A stretch of 64,000 bases of DNA, from assembly GCA_009377605.1 (NCBI GenBank), contig WHTT01000034.1:1-64000 (forward strand). Direction: 5' to 3'. Below the pieces are notes generated by a model. It saw only the letters and a list, made by a program, of their open reading frames with translations, made no database searches and had not been told where the DNA came from. Source of the stretch: Luteitalea sp. (GTDB lineage: Bacteria > Acidobacteriota > Vicinamibacteria > Vicinamibacterales > Vicinamibacteraceae). The translations under genes and the position numbers were made by a program. Position 1 is the first letter of the stretch. The number at the start of each line of letters is the position of its first letter. Below, one piece after another: positions 50,380-58,796 of the stretch.

Positions 50380-51234
50380 ATGCACTCGATGCGTGCCCTT
50401 TGGCTGTACGCGGCGATTGTGGTCGCGGCGCTCGCAACGCTGAAGCTGCTGGTTCTGCTGGTACAGCCGCGCATGGCTTTCTTCCCCTTCCGCGGCGAAG
50501 ACGTGACGCCAGCGCAGCACCAATGGGAGCACGAGGCGGTCACCATCGTGACGCGGGACGGTGAGCGGCTGCGCGCCTGGTGGCTTCCGCATCCGGAGCC
50601 GCGCGCGCAGGTTGTCTACTTTCACGGCAACGGCGGCAATCTCTCCATCTGGTGCAACATCCTGGTTGACCTGGCGCGACGCGGGTTCAGTGTCCTCGCG
50701 GCCGACTACCGCGGTTACGGTCTCAGCACGGGAGAGCCCTCCGAGCAAGGTCTTTACACCGACGTCGAGGCGACGATCCGCTATTTCACGGAACACCGGC
50801 GGGATGGCGATCTGCCCGTCATCTACTGGGGACGCTCGCTGGGTGCCACGATGGCGGCGCGTGCCGCACGCGCGACGCCGCCAGACGGCTTGGTGCTTGA
50901 ATCCGGCTTCGCCGACGTCCATGCCCTGTTCAATCGAAACCCGATCATGTGGTCGCTGGCGTGGTTCTCGAGTTATCGCTTTCCCACAGCACGATGGCTC
51001 CAAGGCGTCACCTGCCCCATTCTCGCGCTCCACGGTACCGCAGACTCGGTCGTGCCGTTCCGGGTCGGACGCGACCTGTTCGAACGCCTCGGATCGCCGC
51101 GCAAGCGCTTCGTCGCGATTGACGGGGGCGATCACAACGACGCCGTGCCTCGCCACGCCGACCACTACTGGCGCGCCGTCGAACAGCTCGTCACCGAGTC
51201 CACGACTGCCACCCCTAGATCCCTAGATCCCTAG
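50380..51234 (+). CDS. Alpha/beta hydrolase (BEM46-like serine hydrolase)
   Basis: A 284-residue protein with one N-terminal membrane helix (about 8-28, YAAIVVAALATLKLLVLLVQ). The hydrolase core shows the oxyanion turn YFHGNGGNLS, ADYRGYGLSTGEPSE, the nucleophile elbow WGRSLGA (Ser about 151), the acid in LHGTADSVVP and the His in GGDHND. This is the ABHD17/BEM46-type layout; substrates of bacterial members are mostly unknown esters or acyl groups. The last codons (PRSLDP) are encoded by the CTAGATCC tandem repeat that follows, so the repeat has altered the C terminus. Confidence 0.88.
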   Translation: MHSMRALWLYAAIVVAALATLKLLVLLVQPRMAFFPFRGEDVTPAQHQWEHEAVTIVTRDGERLRAWWLPHPEPRAQVVYFHGNGGNLSIWCNILVDLARRGFSVLAADYRGYGLSTGEPSEQGLYTDVEATIRYFTEHRRDGDLPVIYWGRSLGATMAARAARATPPDGLVLESGFADVHALFNRNPIMWSLAWFSSYRFPTARWLQGVTCPILALHGTADSVVPFRVGRDLFERLGSPRKRFVAIDGGDHNDAVPRHADHYWRAVEQLVTESTTATPRSLDP

Positions 51235-51247
51235 ATCCCTAGATCCC
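51212..51247. repeat. Tandem octamer array (CTAGATCC)
   Basis: Four to five consecutive copies of CTAGATCC span the hydrolase stop codon. The unit resembles the GGGATCTA copies at 52140-52160 in inverse orientation, nearly 1 kb away on the other side of the regulator gene. Confidence 0.88.
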
Positions 51248-51275
51248 TGCCTGATCCCTGACCTTGTGACAGCCA

Positions 51276-51329
51276 ATTAACCGAGATTTAACCGGGCTGT
51301 CACGGGCAGGTAACGAGCCCTCGATACCC
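51276..51329 (+). promoter_or_regulatory. Candidate four-part pho box and promoter for the orphan regulator
   Basis: Half-sites ATTAACC (51276), TTTAACC (51287), CTGTCAC (51297) and AGGTAAC (51308) are spaced 11, 10 and 11 bases. CTGTCAC matches six of seven bases of the E. coli pho-box unit CTGTCAT. GATACCC follows 15 bases after the last start, where a -10 element would lie. Layout matches 41740-41791. Confidence 0.6.
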
Positions 51330-51371
51330 TTTCACTTGTCGTCTTCTCCACCCCTGCCTGGGAGCGTCGCC

Positions 51372-52115
51372 GTGATCCATGCCACGATGCCTCGAACTAG
51401 CCAGCCGGAACCGGATCGCCTGACCGATAGCCGGACGCGGATTCTCGTCGTCGAGGACGAGCAAGATCTCGCTGATTTGATCAGGCATGCGCTCGAGCGC
51501 GAGAAGCACATGAGCGTCGACACGGTCACGAGCGGTGACGCAGCGCTGCAGCTGGTCGCACAGCGCGTCCCCGACCTGATTCTGCTGGATCTCAACCTCC
51601 CTGGCGTCGATGGGTTCGAGGTGTGCCGATTGTTGCGCGCGCGCCCAACGACCTCGCACGTGCCCATCATCATGCTCACCGCACGCGCCGGCGAACCGGA
51701 TCGTATCGCCGGCCTGGATCTCGGCGCCGACGATTACATCGTCAAGCCCTTCAGTCTGCGCGAGCTGGCGGCGCGCGTGCGTGCCGTGCTGCGGCGCCGG
51801 CAGCCGAACGCAGCTCCGCCGCTCAGCCTGTATCGTGGCAAGCATCTCGTGGCCGACTTCGAGGCTGTCGCGGTCCAAGTCGAGGGTCAATCCATCCGCC
51901 TCACGCGCCGCGAGTTCGAGCTGCTCCGGTGTCTCGTTGAAAACAGGAACCGCGTGCTGTCACGCGATCGGCTCCTCGAGATTGTCTGGGGGTACGACCA
52001 GTTCATCGAGACACGCTCAGTCGACGTCCACATCGGCCGCCTGCGCGCGAAGCTCGGTCCCGCCGGGAACCAGATCGAGACGGTGGTCGGCCTCGGGTAC
52101 CGATTCGTCGAGTAA
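51372..52115 (+). CDS. OmpR-family response regulator (PhoB-like, orphan)
   Basis: About 247 residues from a GTG placed eight bases after GGGAG; TTG at 51336 and ATG at 51387 are alternatives. The receiver domain has EDEQD, phosphoacceptor Asp73 (LILLDLNLPG), MLTARAG and IVKPFS. The winged-helix domain has LTRREFELLRCLVENRNRVL, LEIVWGYDQF, RSVDVHIGRLRAKLG and IETVVGLGYRFV. No kinase gene lies next to it. It is followed by the polyphosphate kinase gene, and its own upstream region carries candidate pho boxes, so it may belong to or be fed by the PhoBR circuit. Confidence 0.9.
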   Translation: MIHATMPRTSQPEPDRLTDSRTRILVVEDEQDLADLIRHALEREKHMSVDTVTSGDAALQLVAQRVPDLILLDLNLPGVDGFEVCRLLRARPTTSHVPIIMLTARAGEPDRIAGLDLGADDYIVKPFSLRELAARVRAVLRRRQPNAAPPLSLYRGKHLVADFEAVAVQVEGQSIRLTRREFELLRCLVENRNRVLSRDRLLEIVWGYDQFIETRSVDVHIGRLRAKLGPAGNQIETVVGLGYRFVE

Positions 52116-52116
52116 C

Positions 52117-52284
52117 GGGGATCAAGGGATCAAGGGATCAAGGGATCTAGGGATCTAGGGCCAGCGGATTTGCGATCGTTTGAGGGCCCACGTCGTGTAT
52201 CGGCAGGCAGCACGCCGGTAGCCCCCGAACGTTCGCCAATCGACTGATCCCTTGATCCCTTGATCCCTTGATCCCTTGATCCCT
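52117..52284. repeat. Inverted pair of octamer arrays (GGGATCAA / TGATCCCT)
   Basis: The left arm (52117-52160) has about five units, GGGATCAA changing to GGGATCTA. The right arm (52245-52284) has five TGATCCCT units. The core of about 85 bp is unique. It fills most of the gap between the regulator and the polyphosphate kinase gene. Confidence 0.93.
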
Positions 52285-52320
52285 GTGATATCGTGAGGAG
52301 GTAGAATCGTCGAATCAGGT

Positions 52321-54564
52321 ATGCCTCCGATCGATCCCGTTGCTGGGCCAACATCTCAGCGCCCGGAGCAAGCTGCGGCACCCGGACAGGCTCTGGCCCT
52401 CGTGCAGCCGCGCATCGCAACGCGTGCGCGCAGCCGGCGCCGCGGCGAGGCGCCCGCACATCTGCCGGCTCCGGACTGGAGTCACGTCGATCCACACAAT
52501 CTCAGCGACCCAGCTCTGTACATCAACCGAGAGTTGAGCTGGCTCGAGTTCAACGAGCGTGTGCTCGATCAGGCGCGCGACGCGGCACAGCCGTTGCTCG
52601 AACGCGTGAAGTTCCTGGCCATTGCGGCGAACAACCTGGACGAGTTCTTCATGGTGCGCGTCGCCACGCTCTTGAAGAAATACCGAGCAGGCATCGAAGA
52701 CGTGTCACCGGACGGTCTGCACACGGAGCATCAGCTCCAGGCGGTACGGCTGCGGGCAGGTCAGATGTTCGCCGAGATGACGGCCTGCTGGCGCGAGACC
52801 TTGCGCCCGTTGCTGGCTGGTGTCGGCGTTCACTTCTTGGAGCCGAAGGACTACACGCCGGAGATCGAGGCCTTCTTGGCTGCATCGTTCAAGCGTGAGA
52901 TCTTCCCGGTGCTGACGCCGCTGGCCTTCGATCCGGGCCACCCGTTCCCGTATATCTCGAATCTCAGCAAGAACCTGGCCGTGGTGGTCAAGCACAACGG
53001 ACGCACGAAGTTCGCCCGTGTGAAAGTGCCGGACGTGCTGCCGCAGTTCGTGCAGATTCCAGATGGCCTTGCGCCCAGACCAGGCACGACGTTCGCGTTC
53101 CTCGAGGATGTCATCCGCGCGAACGTGCAGGAGCTGTTTCCTGGCACGGAAGTGCAGGAAGCGCACCTCTTTCGCATCATTCGGGACACCGACATGGTGA
53201 TCCAGGAAGATGAAGCGGACGACCTGCTGGAGTCCGTCGATCGGAGCCTGAAGCAGTTGCGTTACGGCGCGCTCTCGCTCCTTCAAGTCGACAACGACAT
53301 GCCGCGGCGCGTGCTCCGCATCCTCATCGAGAACTTCGAGGTCGATGAGGAGGCGGTGTTACGGACAATCGACAGGCTGGGGTTCCGCGATTGGATGGAG
53401 CTCACCCGGCTGCACCTGCCGCAGTTCAAGGATCCACCGTTCTCACCACGCGTGCTCTGGCCGAATCCGGATAGCGACCTCTTCGACGAGCTCCACTACG
53501 AGGACCAGCTCCTGCACCATCCGTTCGACTCGTTCGCCTCGGTCGAGTCATTCCTCAAGGTGGCGGTGACGGATCCGCAAGTGGTCGCCATCAAGATGAC
53601 GCTCTATCGCATCGGCGCGAACTCGCCGCTCGTCGACATGCTGATCGAGGCGGCAGAGCAAGGCAAGCAAGTTGCGGTGTTGGTGGAGCTCAAGGCACGC
53701 TTCGACGAGGCGAACAACATTGCCTGGGCGACTCGCCTGGAGGCCGCCGGTGTGCACGTCGTCTACGGACTCCTGAACTTGAAGACGCACTGTAAGTTGT
53801 GCCTGGTCATCCGCAAGGAGCCGGAGGGCATCACCCGCTACGCTCACATCGGCACGGGGAACTACAATCGCGACACGTCGCAAATCTATACCGACCTTGG
53901 CATGTTCACCGCCGACGAGACCATCGTCGACGACATCAGCGAAGTCTTCAACTACCTGACCGGCTACTCGAATCGAAAGAGCTTTCGGGAGCTGCTGGTG
54001 GCGCCCGTGTCGCTACGCGGGCAGCTGAAGGCGCTCATCGACCGCGAGTGCGAGCATGCCCAGGCCGGTCGCCCTGCGCGGCTCATCTTCAAGAACAACG
54101 CCGTCACCGACCCCGCCATGATTCGCGTGCTCTACCACGCATCACAGTGCGGCGTGCCGATTGATCTCATCGCACGCGGCGTTTGCTGCCTCAGGCCCGG
54201 CGTGACCGGCATCAGTGAGACCATTCGTGTGCGGTCGATCGTGGGCCGCTTCCTCGAGCACTCGCGCATCTACTATTTCGAAAACGGCGGGCAGCCGGAG
54301 ATTTACATCGGCAGCGCGGATCTGATGGAGCGGAACCTGGATCGGCGTGTCGAGGTGCTCTGCCCGGTGAAAGACTCCGAGGTCCGGCGCCACCTGCGCG
54401 AGACGGTGCTCGAGGCGTATCTGGCGGATACCGATCGCGCCAAGGTGCTGCTGCCAGACGGCCGCTACCTGCGTGCCACCCCCGAAGCGGATACGACACC
54501 GCTCAACGCCCAGCAAGCGCTGCTCGACCACAGCATAGGGGAAAGAGGAACGAGCATCACGTAG
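52321..54564 (+). CDS. ppk1: Polyphosphate kinase 1
   Basis: A 747-residue PPK1 that polymerises ATP gamma-phosphates into polyphosphate. The four-domain order is visible: N domain (YINRELSWLEFNERVLDQA, FLAIAANNLDEFFMVRVA), head domain (FPVLTPLAFDPGHPFPYISN), and C1/C2 phospholipase-D-like domains. The autophosphorylated histidine is His509 in AHIGTGNYNRDT and the second essential histidine is His647 in FLEHSRIYYF. An Ala/Arg-rich extension of about 50 residues precedes the core. GAGGAGG lies over 20 bases before the ATG, so the start may be imperfectly placed. Neighbouring regulator and candidate pho boxes support phosphate control. Confidence 0.95.
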   Translation: MPPIDPVAGPTSQRPEQAAAPGQALALVQPRIATRARSRRRGEAPAHLPAPDWSHVDPHNLSDPALYINRELSWLEFNERVLDQARDAAQPLLERVKFLAIAANNLDEFFMVRVATLLKKYRAGIEDVSPDGLHTEHQLQAVRLRAGQMFAEMTACWRETLRPLLAGVGVHFLEPKDYTPEIEAFLAASFKREIFPVLTPLAFDPGHPFPYISNLSKNLAVVVKHNGRTKFARVKVPDVLPQFVQIPDGLAPRPGTTFAFLEDVIRANVQELFPGTEVQEAHLFRIIRDTDMVIQEDEADDLLESVDRSLKQLRYGALSLLQVDNDMPRRVLRILIENFEVDEEAVLRTIDRLGFRDWMELTRLHLPQFKDPPFSPRVLWPNPDSDLFDELHYEDQLLHHPFDSFASVESFLKVAVTDPQVVAIKMTLYRIGANSPLVDMLIEAAEQGKQVAVLVELKARFDEANNIAWATRLEAAGVHVVYGLLNLKTHCKLCLVIRKEPEGITRYAHIGTGNYNRDTSQIYTDLGMFTADETIVDDISEVFNYLTGYSNRKSFRELLVAPVSLRGQLKALIDRECEHAQAGRPARLIFKNNAVTDPAMIRVLYHASQCGVPIDLIARGVCCLRPGVTGISETIRVRSIVGRFLEHSRIYYFENGGQPEIYIGSADLMERNLDRRVEVLCPVKDSEVRRHLRETVLEAYLADTDRAKVLLPDGRYLRATPEADTTPLNAQQALLDHSIGERGTSIT

Positions 54565-54566
54565 TG

Positions 54567-54603
54567 CCACGTAGCTGGCGCTTACGCGCGCCGCCAGCCG
54601 TGG
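54567..54603. terminator. Hairpin between convergent ppk1 and small gene
   Basis: CCACGTAGCTGGCG (54567-54580) pairs with CGCCAGCCGTGG (54592-54603), a stem of about 12 bp with a two-base bulge. It overlaps the last codons of the minus-strand small gene and follows the ppk1 stop directly. No T run follows. Confidence 0.6.
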
Positions 54604-54809
54604 TCAGTCCGTGTGTCCAGCTCGAAGAGCCATCGGGCGCGCTCCACTCTGTGCCAATCGGAGCACACCCTCTCCCGAACGACATGATCATCCTGCTCTT
54701 CGAGGACGCGCCAGCCGCCGCCCGCCGTGTCCACGACCAGTCGCCTCACGCTGCCGGCGATGTGTTGCATGCGAAGCTCGACACGGTGACCGCGGGGTGT
54801 GGGGTTCAT
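54582..54809 (-). CDS. Small conserved-looking protein of unknown function
   Basis: A 75-residue protein with a strong ribosome-binding site (GGGAGG, seven bases before the ATG), which is the main reason to accept it. The sequence has a compact pattern: RRLVVDTAGGGWRVLEEQDDHV, then RERVCSDWHRVERARWLFELD. The GGWRVxEE plus DWHRVERAR signature seems to recur in short soil-bacterial proteins without known function. No signal peptide or membrane helix. It is convergent with ppk1 and separated from it only by a hairpin. Context gives no firm clue. Confidence 0.6.
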   Translation of the reverse strand: MNPTPRGHRVELRMQHIAGSVRRLVVDTAGGGWRVLEEQDDHVVRERVCSDWHRVERARWLFELDTRTDHGWRRA

Positions 54810-54984
54810 TGCAGGGCCTCCCGAGAGGGCACAAAGAGCGCCTATCATCCCGCGAGACGCCACCAAGCGGGTGTAAATTCTCTGTAACGCACTCGGTAAA
54901 GCGTTCGTTCGCGATACCGTCAATTGATGAGCTGAAATGAGCGTGGATGGCTGGCAACGTGCCCTTGCCACCGGTGCGCTTTTG

Positions 54985-56253
54985 TCACGTGGACGCCGCT
55001 GGCGCCAGACCGACACGGGGCAGCGAGACGCGCAGCGCCGCCGCGCTCAGCGCGAGCACACAGAGCGCCAGGGTCCAGAGCGCCGGCGTGTACGATCCGG
55101 TCAGCGCCGCGCACTGCGCAAAAATGACGGGCCCGATCGCGGAGGCCAGCACGGTGAGCATCTGCGCAGCACCCTGAATGCGCCCCAGATGTGCGTGCCC
55201 GAACGCTCGCCGCCAGACCGCGAAGAAGATCACGGTGATCATGCCTCCAGACAGGCCCATCAGCGCAGCAAAGATCCAGAGCTGTGGTCGTGTGCTCAGC
55301 ACCGGCAGCACCGCGAGCGCGGCCCCGTAGATGAACATGGACAGACCGAGCAATCGCTGCATCGACCAGCGGAGCGTGAGCCATCCGCACCCGAGCTGAC
55401 CGACGAGGGCAATGATCGACGTGCCGGCGAGGAACGTGACGTAGGTCTGCTGATCGAAGCCACGCTCGGCGAGCACGGCCTCGTTGAACAGTCCAAGGCC
55501 TGACGAGACCAATCCGAACAGCGACGTTCCACCGCCGAAGACCCAGAACGCCGGCGTGCGCAACGCCGCGGCAAGTGAGAGCCCGTCACCGACACTCCCG
55601 GCAGAGTCTGGCGCCGGCACCGGCGGCCCGACTGGCTCGCGGAGAAATACGAGCACGATGGGTGCAACGATCACTGCCAGGGCAAACGCGACTTGGGCCC
55701 AGGCGGTACGCCATCCACTCACCCGAACCACGCCTCCGACCGCAATGAAGGCGGCGGCAAAGAGCACGCTCAACAGCACGGCGTACACGCCCATCGCCAC
55801 GCCGACCTGGCGGTCGAAGGACTTGCCGACGGTCGTGATGCTGGCGACCGAGAGGGCGCTTTGTCCCAGTGCGCGCGTGGCGAGCACGAGCACGAACAAG
55901 AGGACCACGCCGCCACTGATTCGGCTCATGCTCCACACGACGACGGCCAACAGCGCGGTCAACACGAACGTCGTGGCGCGCAGGCCAAAGCGGTCGAGCA
56001 GCCGGCCAATCGGCAAACAGACCGCCGCTCCGATGAGCGTCGCCCAGAGATTGATATTCGCGTACAGCACGCGGTCGAGCTGTAGGTCGCGCAGCATGGG
56101 CTCCGTGATCAAGCCCAGCCCCTGCGTCCGGCCTGGAAGCGTGGCCAGCATGATGACAGCCGCCACGACCACGTTGGTCCACCCGATCCAGCTGCGCTGA
56201 TCGGCGTCGCTCGCAGCGCCGCCTTCAGCCATCTCGGTTGCCGATGTCGTCAC
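54985..56253 (-). CDS. MFS transporter
   Basis: A 422-residue, 12-helix major facilitator with a short polar N terminus. Helix 1 begins around WTNVVVAAVIMLATLPG. The loop-2/3 motif is LPIGRLLDRFGLRATTFV and later segments include TTVGKSFDRQVGVAMGVYAV and AHLGRIQGAAQMLTVLAS. The pattern is closest to oxalate/formate- or monocarboxylate-type members, but the substrate cannot be read from the sequence. It is transcribed ahead of the small protein gene with 175 bases between, in which nothing clear is seen. Confidence 0.87.
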   Translation of the reverse strand: MTTSATEMAEGGAASDADQRSWIGWTNVVVAAVIMLATLPGRTQGLGLITEPMLRDLQLDRVLYANINLWATLIGAAVCLPIGRLLDRFGLRATTFVLTALLAVVVWSMSRISGGVVLLFVLVLATRALGQSALSVASITTVGKSFDRQVGVAMGVYAVLLSVLFAAAFIAVGGVVRVSGWRTAWAQVAFALAVIVAPIVLVFLREPVGPPVPAPDSAGSVGDGLSLAAALRTPAFWVFGGGTSLFGLVSSGLGLFNEAVLAERGFDQQTYVTFLAGTSIIALVGQLGCGWLTLRWSMQRLLGLSMFIYGAALAVLPVLSTRPQLWIFAALMGLSGGMITVIFFAVWRRAFGHAHLGRIQGAAQMLTVLASAIGPVIFAQCAALTGSYTPALWTLALCVLALSAAALRVSLPRVGLAPAAST

Positions 56254-56325
56254 AGTACTCCACTGCCCCCGGGTGCATCCACGTAAGTGGCCGGGGATTT
56301 CAAGGGGCAGAGCCCCCTTGGCTGG

Positions 56326-58553
56326 TCAAAAGCGAACGCCGGCGCTGAGGCCGAGCGCGCGTGGAGCGCCCATCTCGCCGACAAACCCCGATGGAGCGAA
56401 GCTCTCGTACTGGAACGCGACCGGGATGTAGCGCGTATCGAATGCGTTCCGCACCCAGGCTTCGGCCAACAGATACTTGCCTCTCACGCCGGCGTGGAAG
56501 TTGGCGAGCGAATAGGACTCCTGGCTCTGAGCGTTGGTATCGTCGTAGTGGAAGGATCCGTAGAGCACAACCTCGGCCCGCCCGTAGAAGGTCACCCCGG
56601 GGCTCAACCGACCCGAATACTGGAGACCCGCGCTGGCCGTGTAGTCCGGCGTGTTCGGCAGCTCATTGCCCCCGACGTCTACGCCTGCCGATCGACTGCC
56701 GGCCGCGAACCGCGCGTGCGTGTATCCAATCGAGGTGAAGAGGTCGACACCCGGCGCCGGCCTCGCGCTGAGCTCCAGCTCCACGCCACGGCTCGCGGCG
56801 CCGCCGACGTTCGCGATATAGAACTGCGCGGGCACCAGCGGATCCGGCACGTTCAGCTGTAGGTTGTTCCAGTCGATGAAGAACGCAGCGGCGTTGGCGG
56901 TTAGCCGGCCATTCGCCCAGGTCGTCTTCACGCCGGCCTCGACGTGCCACGCCTGCTCTTCGTCGTAGGCTTCAGACCCGGCGGGCGACGCCGGGTTGAA
57001 GCCACCCGCCTTGAATCCACGCCCGACGGTCCCATAGAGCATCTGATCGGGCCGTAGCCGGTACGTAACCGAGACCTGGGGCGAGACGTTCGAGAAGCCC
57101 TTGTCGGCGGCAACCGATGCGGGCAAAACGATGGGCGGCTCGGAGAACGTCTCGAGCGCCGCACGCTTCTTCTCGTAATCAAACCGAGCACCGGCGGTCA
57201 CGTCGAGCCGGCGGTTCACCGTCAACGTGCCTTGGCCGAAGACGCCGAGACCGCGATCCTCGAGCTGGGCGCGCGGCGAAATCTGGCGCACCGCGAGACC
57301 GACCGAAGGCGACAGAAGAAACGGCGCGAAGGCGTTCACGGCATCCTGGTCGTAGTCCTGCGTGAAGAGAAAGATGCCGGCCTGCCACTTCAACAGGGCG
57401 CGATCCGACAACGCCACGGGCCTCTGCTCCGCCGACGCGAACCGCACTTCCTGCGTGAGCTGAAGGTCTCGCTCCCTGTTGTCGCGCGTGACGAGCGGAC
57501 GAGACGAGTAGTCGAGATCGGTCGCGTCCTCGGTCGTCCACCGCACCACACCAGTCGTCGTCGAGACGACAATCCGGCTGCCAGTGCGGCGTGCTTGTAC
57601 GGTCGTGGCGAAGATGTCGCGATCGGTCCGGCCCTCGAAATCCCGCGAGGCGTGGAACGGCTGCTGTCGCGCTGCCGCGAGGTCGTTCAGCGCGTAGTCG
57701 CCGTCCCGGGCGCGTTCTCCGGTCACAATGACGCGGGCTTCCCACGTGTCGGTCGGCGTCCACAGTAACTGCCCCTTGCCAGAGAACGCCGAGCGATGAT
57801 CGAGATCGCTGCCGGTCACATCGTTGACGGTCAACCCCTCGCGTGAGACTTGCGCAAAGGAGACGCCCGCGCTCAGCCGGTCCGCCACCACCGGACCCGA
57901 TGTGCTTCCGCGTACGGTCCAAAATCCGTGGTTCCCGACGGGAACCGACAGGCGCCCACCCAGCCAGTGCGGGATGGCCGGCTGGTCGTGATGTTCACTA
58001 GGCCACCGAGAGTGTTACGTCCGAAGAGCGCGCTCTGTGGTCCACGAACGAGCTCGATCTGATCGACGTCGAGCAGCTCGAGGCTCGAGGAGCTCGCGTT
58101 GAGCTGCGGCACGCCGTCGACGTAGGTCGTGATCCCCGGATTGCTCGGGCTCGAGCCGATCCCACGGAAGCGTGGGTTGCTCAACTTCCGCGCCGTGAGC
58201 TCGGTGAAGAACGTGTTGGGAGCGTAGAGCGCAGCGTCGCTGACGAGACTGATATTTGCATCCCGAATCGTCTCACCCGGCACCACCGTGACGCTCACCG
58301 GCAGCCTCTGCTTGTCTTCCGGCTCCTTCTGAGCCGTCACGGTGACGTCCGGCATGCGCACGCGAAGCGGCGGATCCTCGGTCGGCTGCGTCTGCGGCGG
58401 CGCTGCCGTCTGCGCGATCGCGCCCCTCGATGCGATCAGCAGTGCCACGAGGAGACAGCCAACCGCGCGGCCCACTGCTCGGGATGTGCGCAGATACGCC
58501 AACCGTTCGAGGAACGGCGCATCGGCCTCGACAGGGAACATATGCGCCGCCAT
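56326..58553 (-). pseudogene. TonB-dependent receptor disrupted by a frameshift
   Basis: The N-terminal part encodes a signal peptide (CLLVALLIASRGAIA), a TonB-box-like PDVTVTAQKEP and a plug (PNTFFTELTARKLSNPRFRG, SALFGRNTLGGLVNITTSRPS). It then runs out of frame and stops at 57873. The barrel continues in another frame from about 57960 (GRLSVPVGNHGFWTVRGS, then GPVVADRLSAGVSF) to a normal end LGLSAGVRF at 56326. The two frames join at 57951-57965, a run of G residues (TGGGTGGGCG on the coding strand); loss of one G explains it. The start is uncertain (58541 to 58577). It is either a pseudogene, a phase-variable gene or a sequencing error; all other receptor features look intact. Confidence 0.85.
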
Positions 58554-58600
58554 GCAAATGCTTACGCGCCAACGCACGGGGGTGTTTCAGTCTGCCTCAG

Positions 58601-58767
58601 CCTAAGGGCCTGTCAGGGAATAAGTGCACCATTCTGGCTGCCGATGCAATCCCGTCTGCCAGCGTTGCTCGTCGCTTACATACTCCCGGTATGCGCACTC
58701 CTCGCGCCTTGCCAGACGGGCGCCTCGACACCCAGAACGGCACACCTATTCCCTGACAGGCCCTAAG
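58601..58767. mobile_element. MITE-like element with long imperfect terminal inverted repeats
   Basis: The element is about 167 bp with ends of roughly 57 bp in inverted orientation: AGGGCCTGTCAGGGAATA near the left end and its reverse complement near the right. The arms continue through a TTCTGG segment and a GTCTGGC segment. No protein is encoded. The layout is that of a non-autonomous miniature element or a large REP-like hairpin. A clear target-site duplication was not seen. It occupies most of the 243-bp gap between the frameshifted receptor and the first glycosyltransferase. Confidence 0.75.
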
Positions 58768-58796
58768 CAGGTCCCAGACCACGTGCTGCGACCGCT

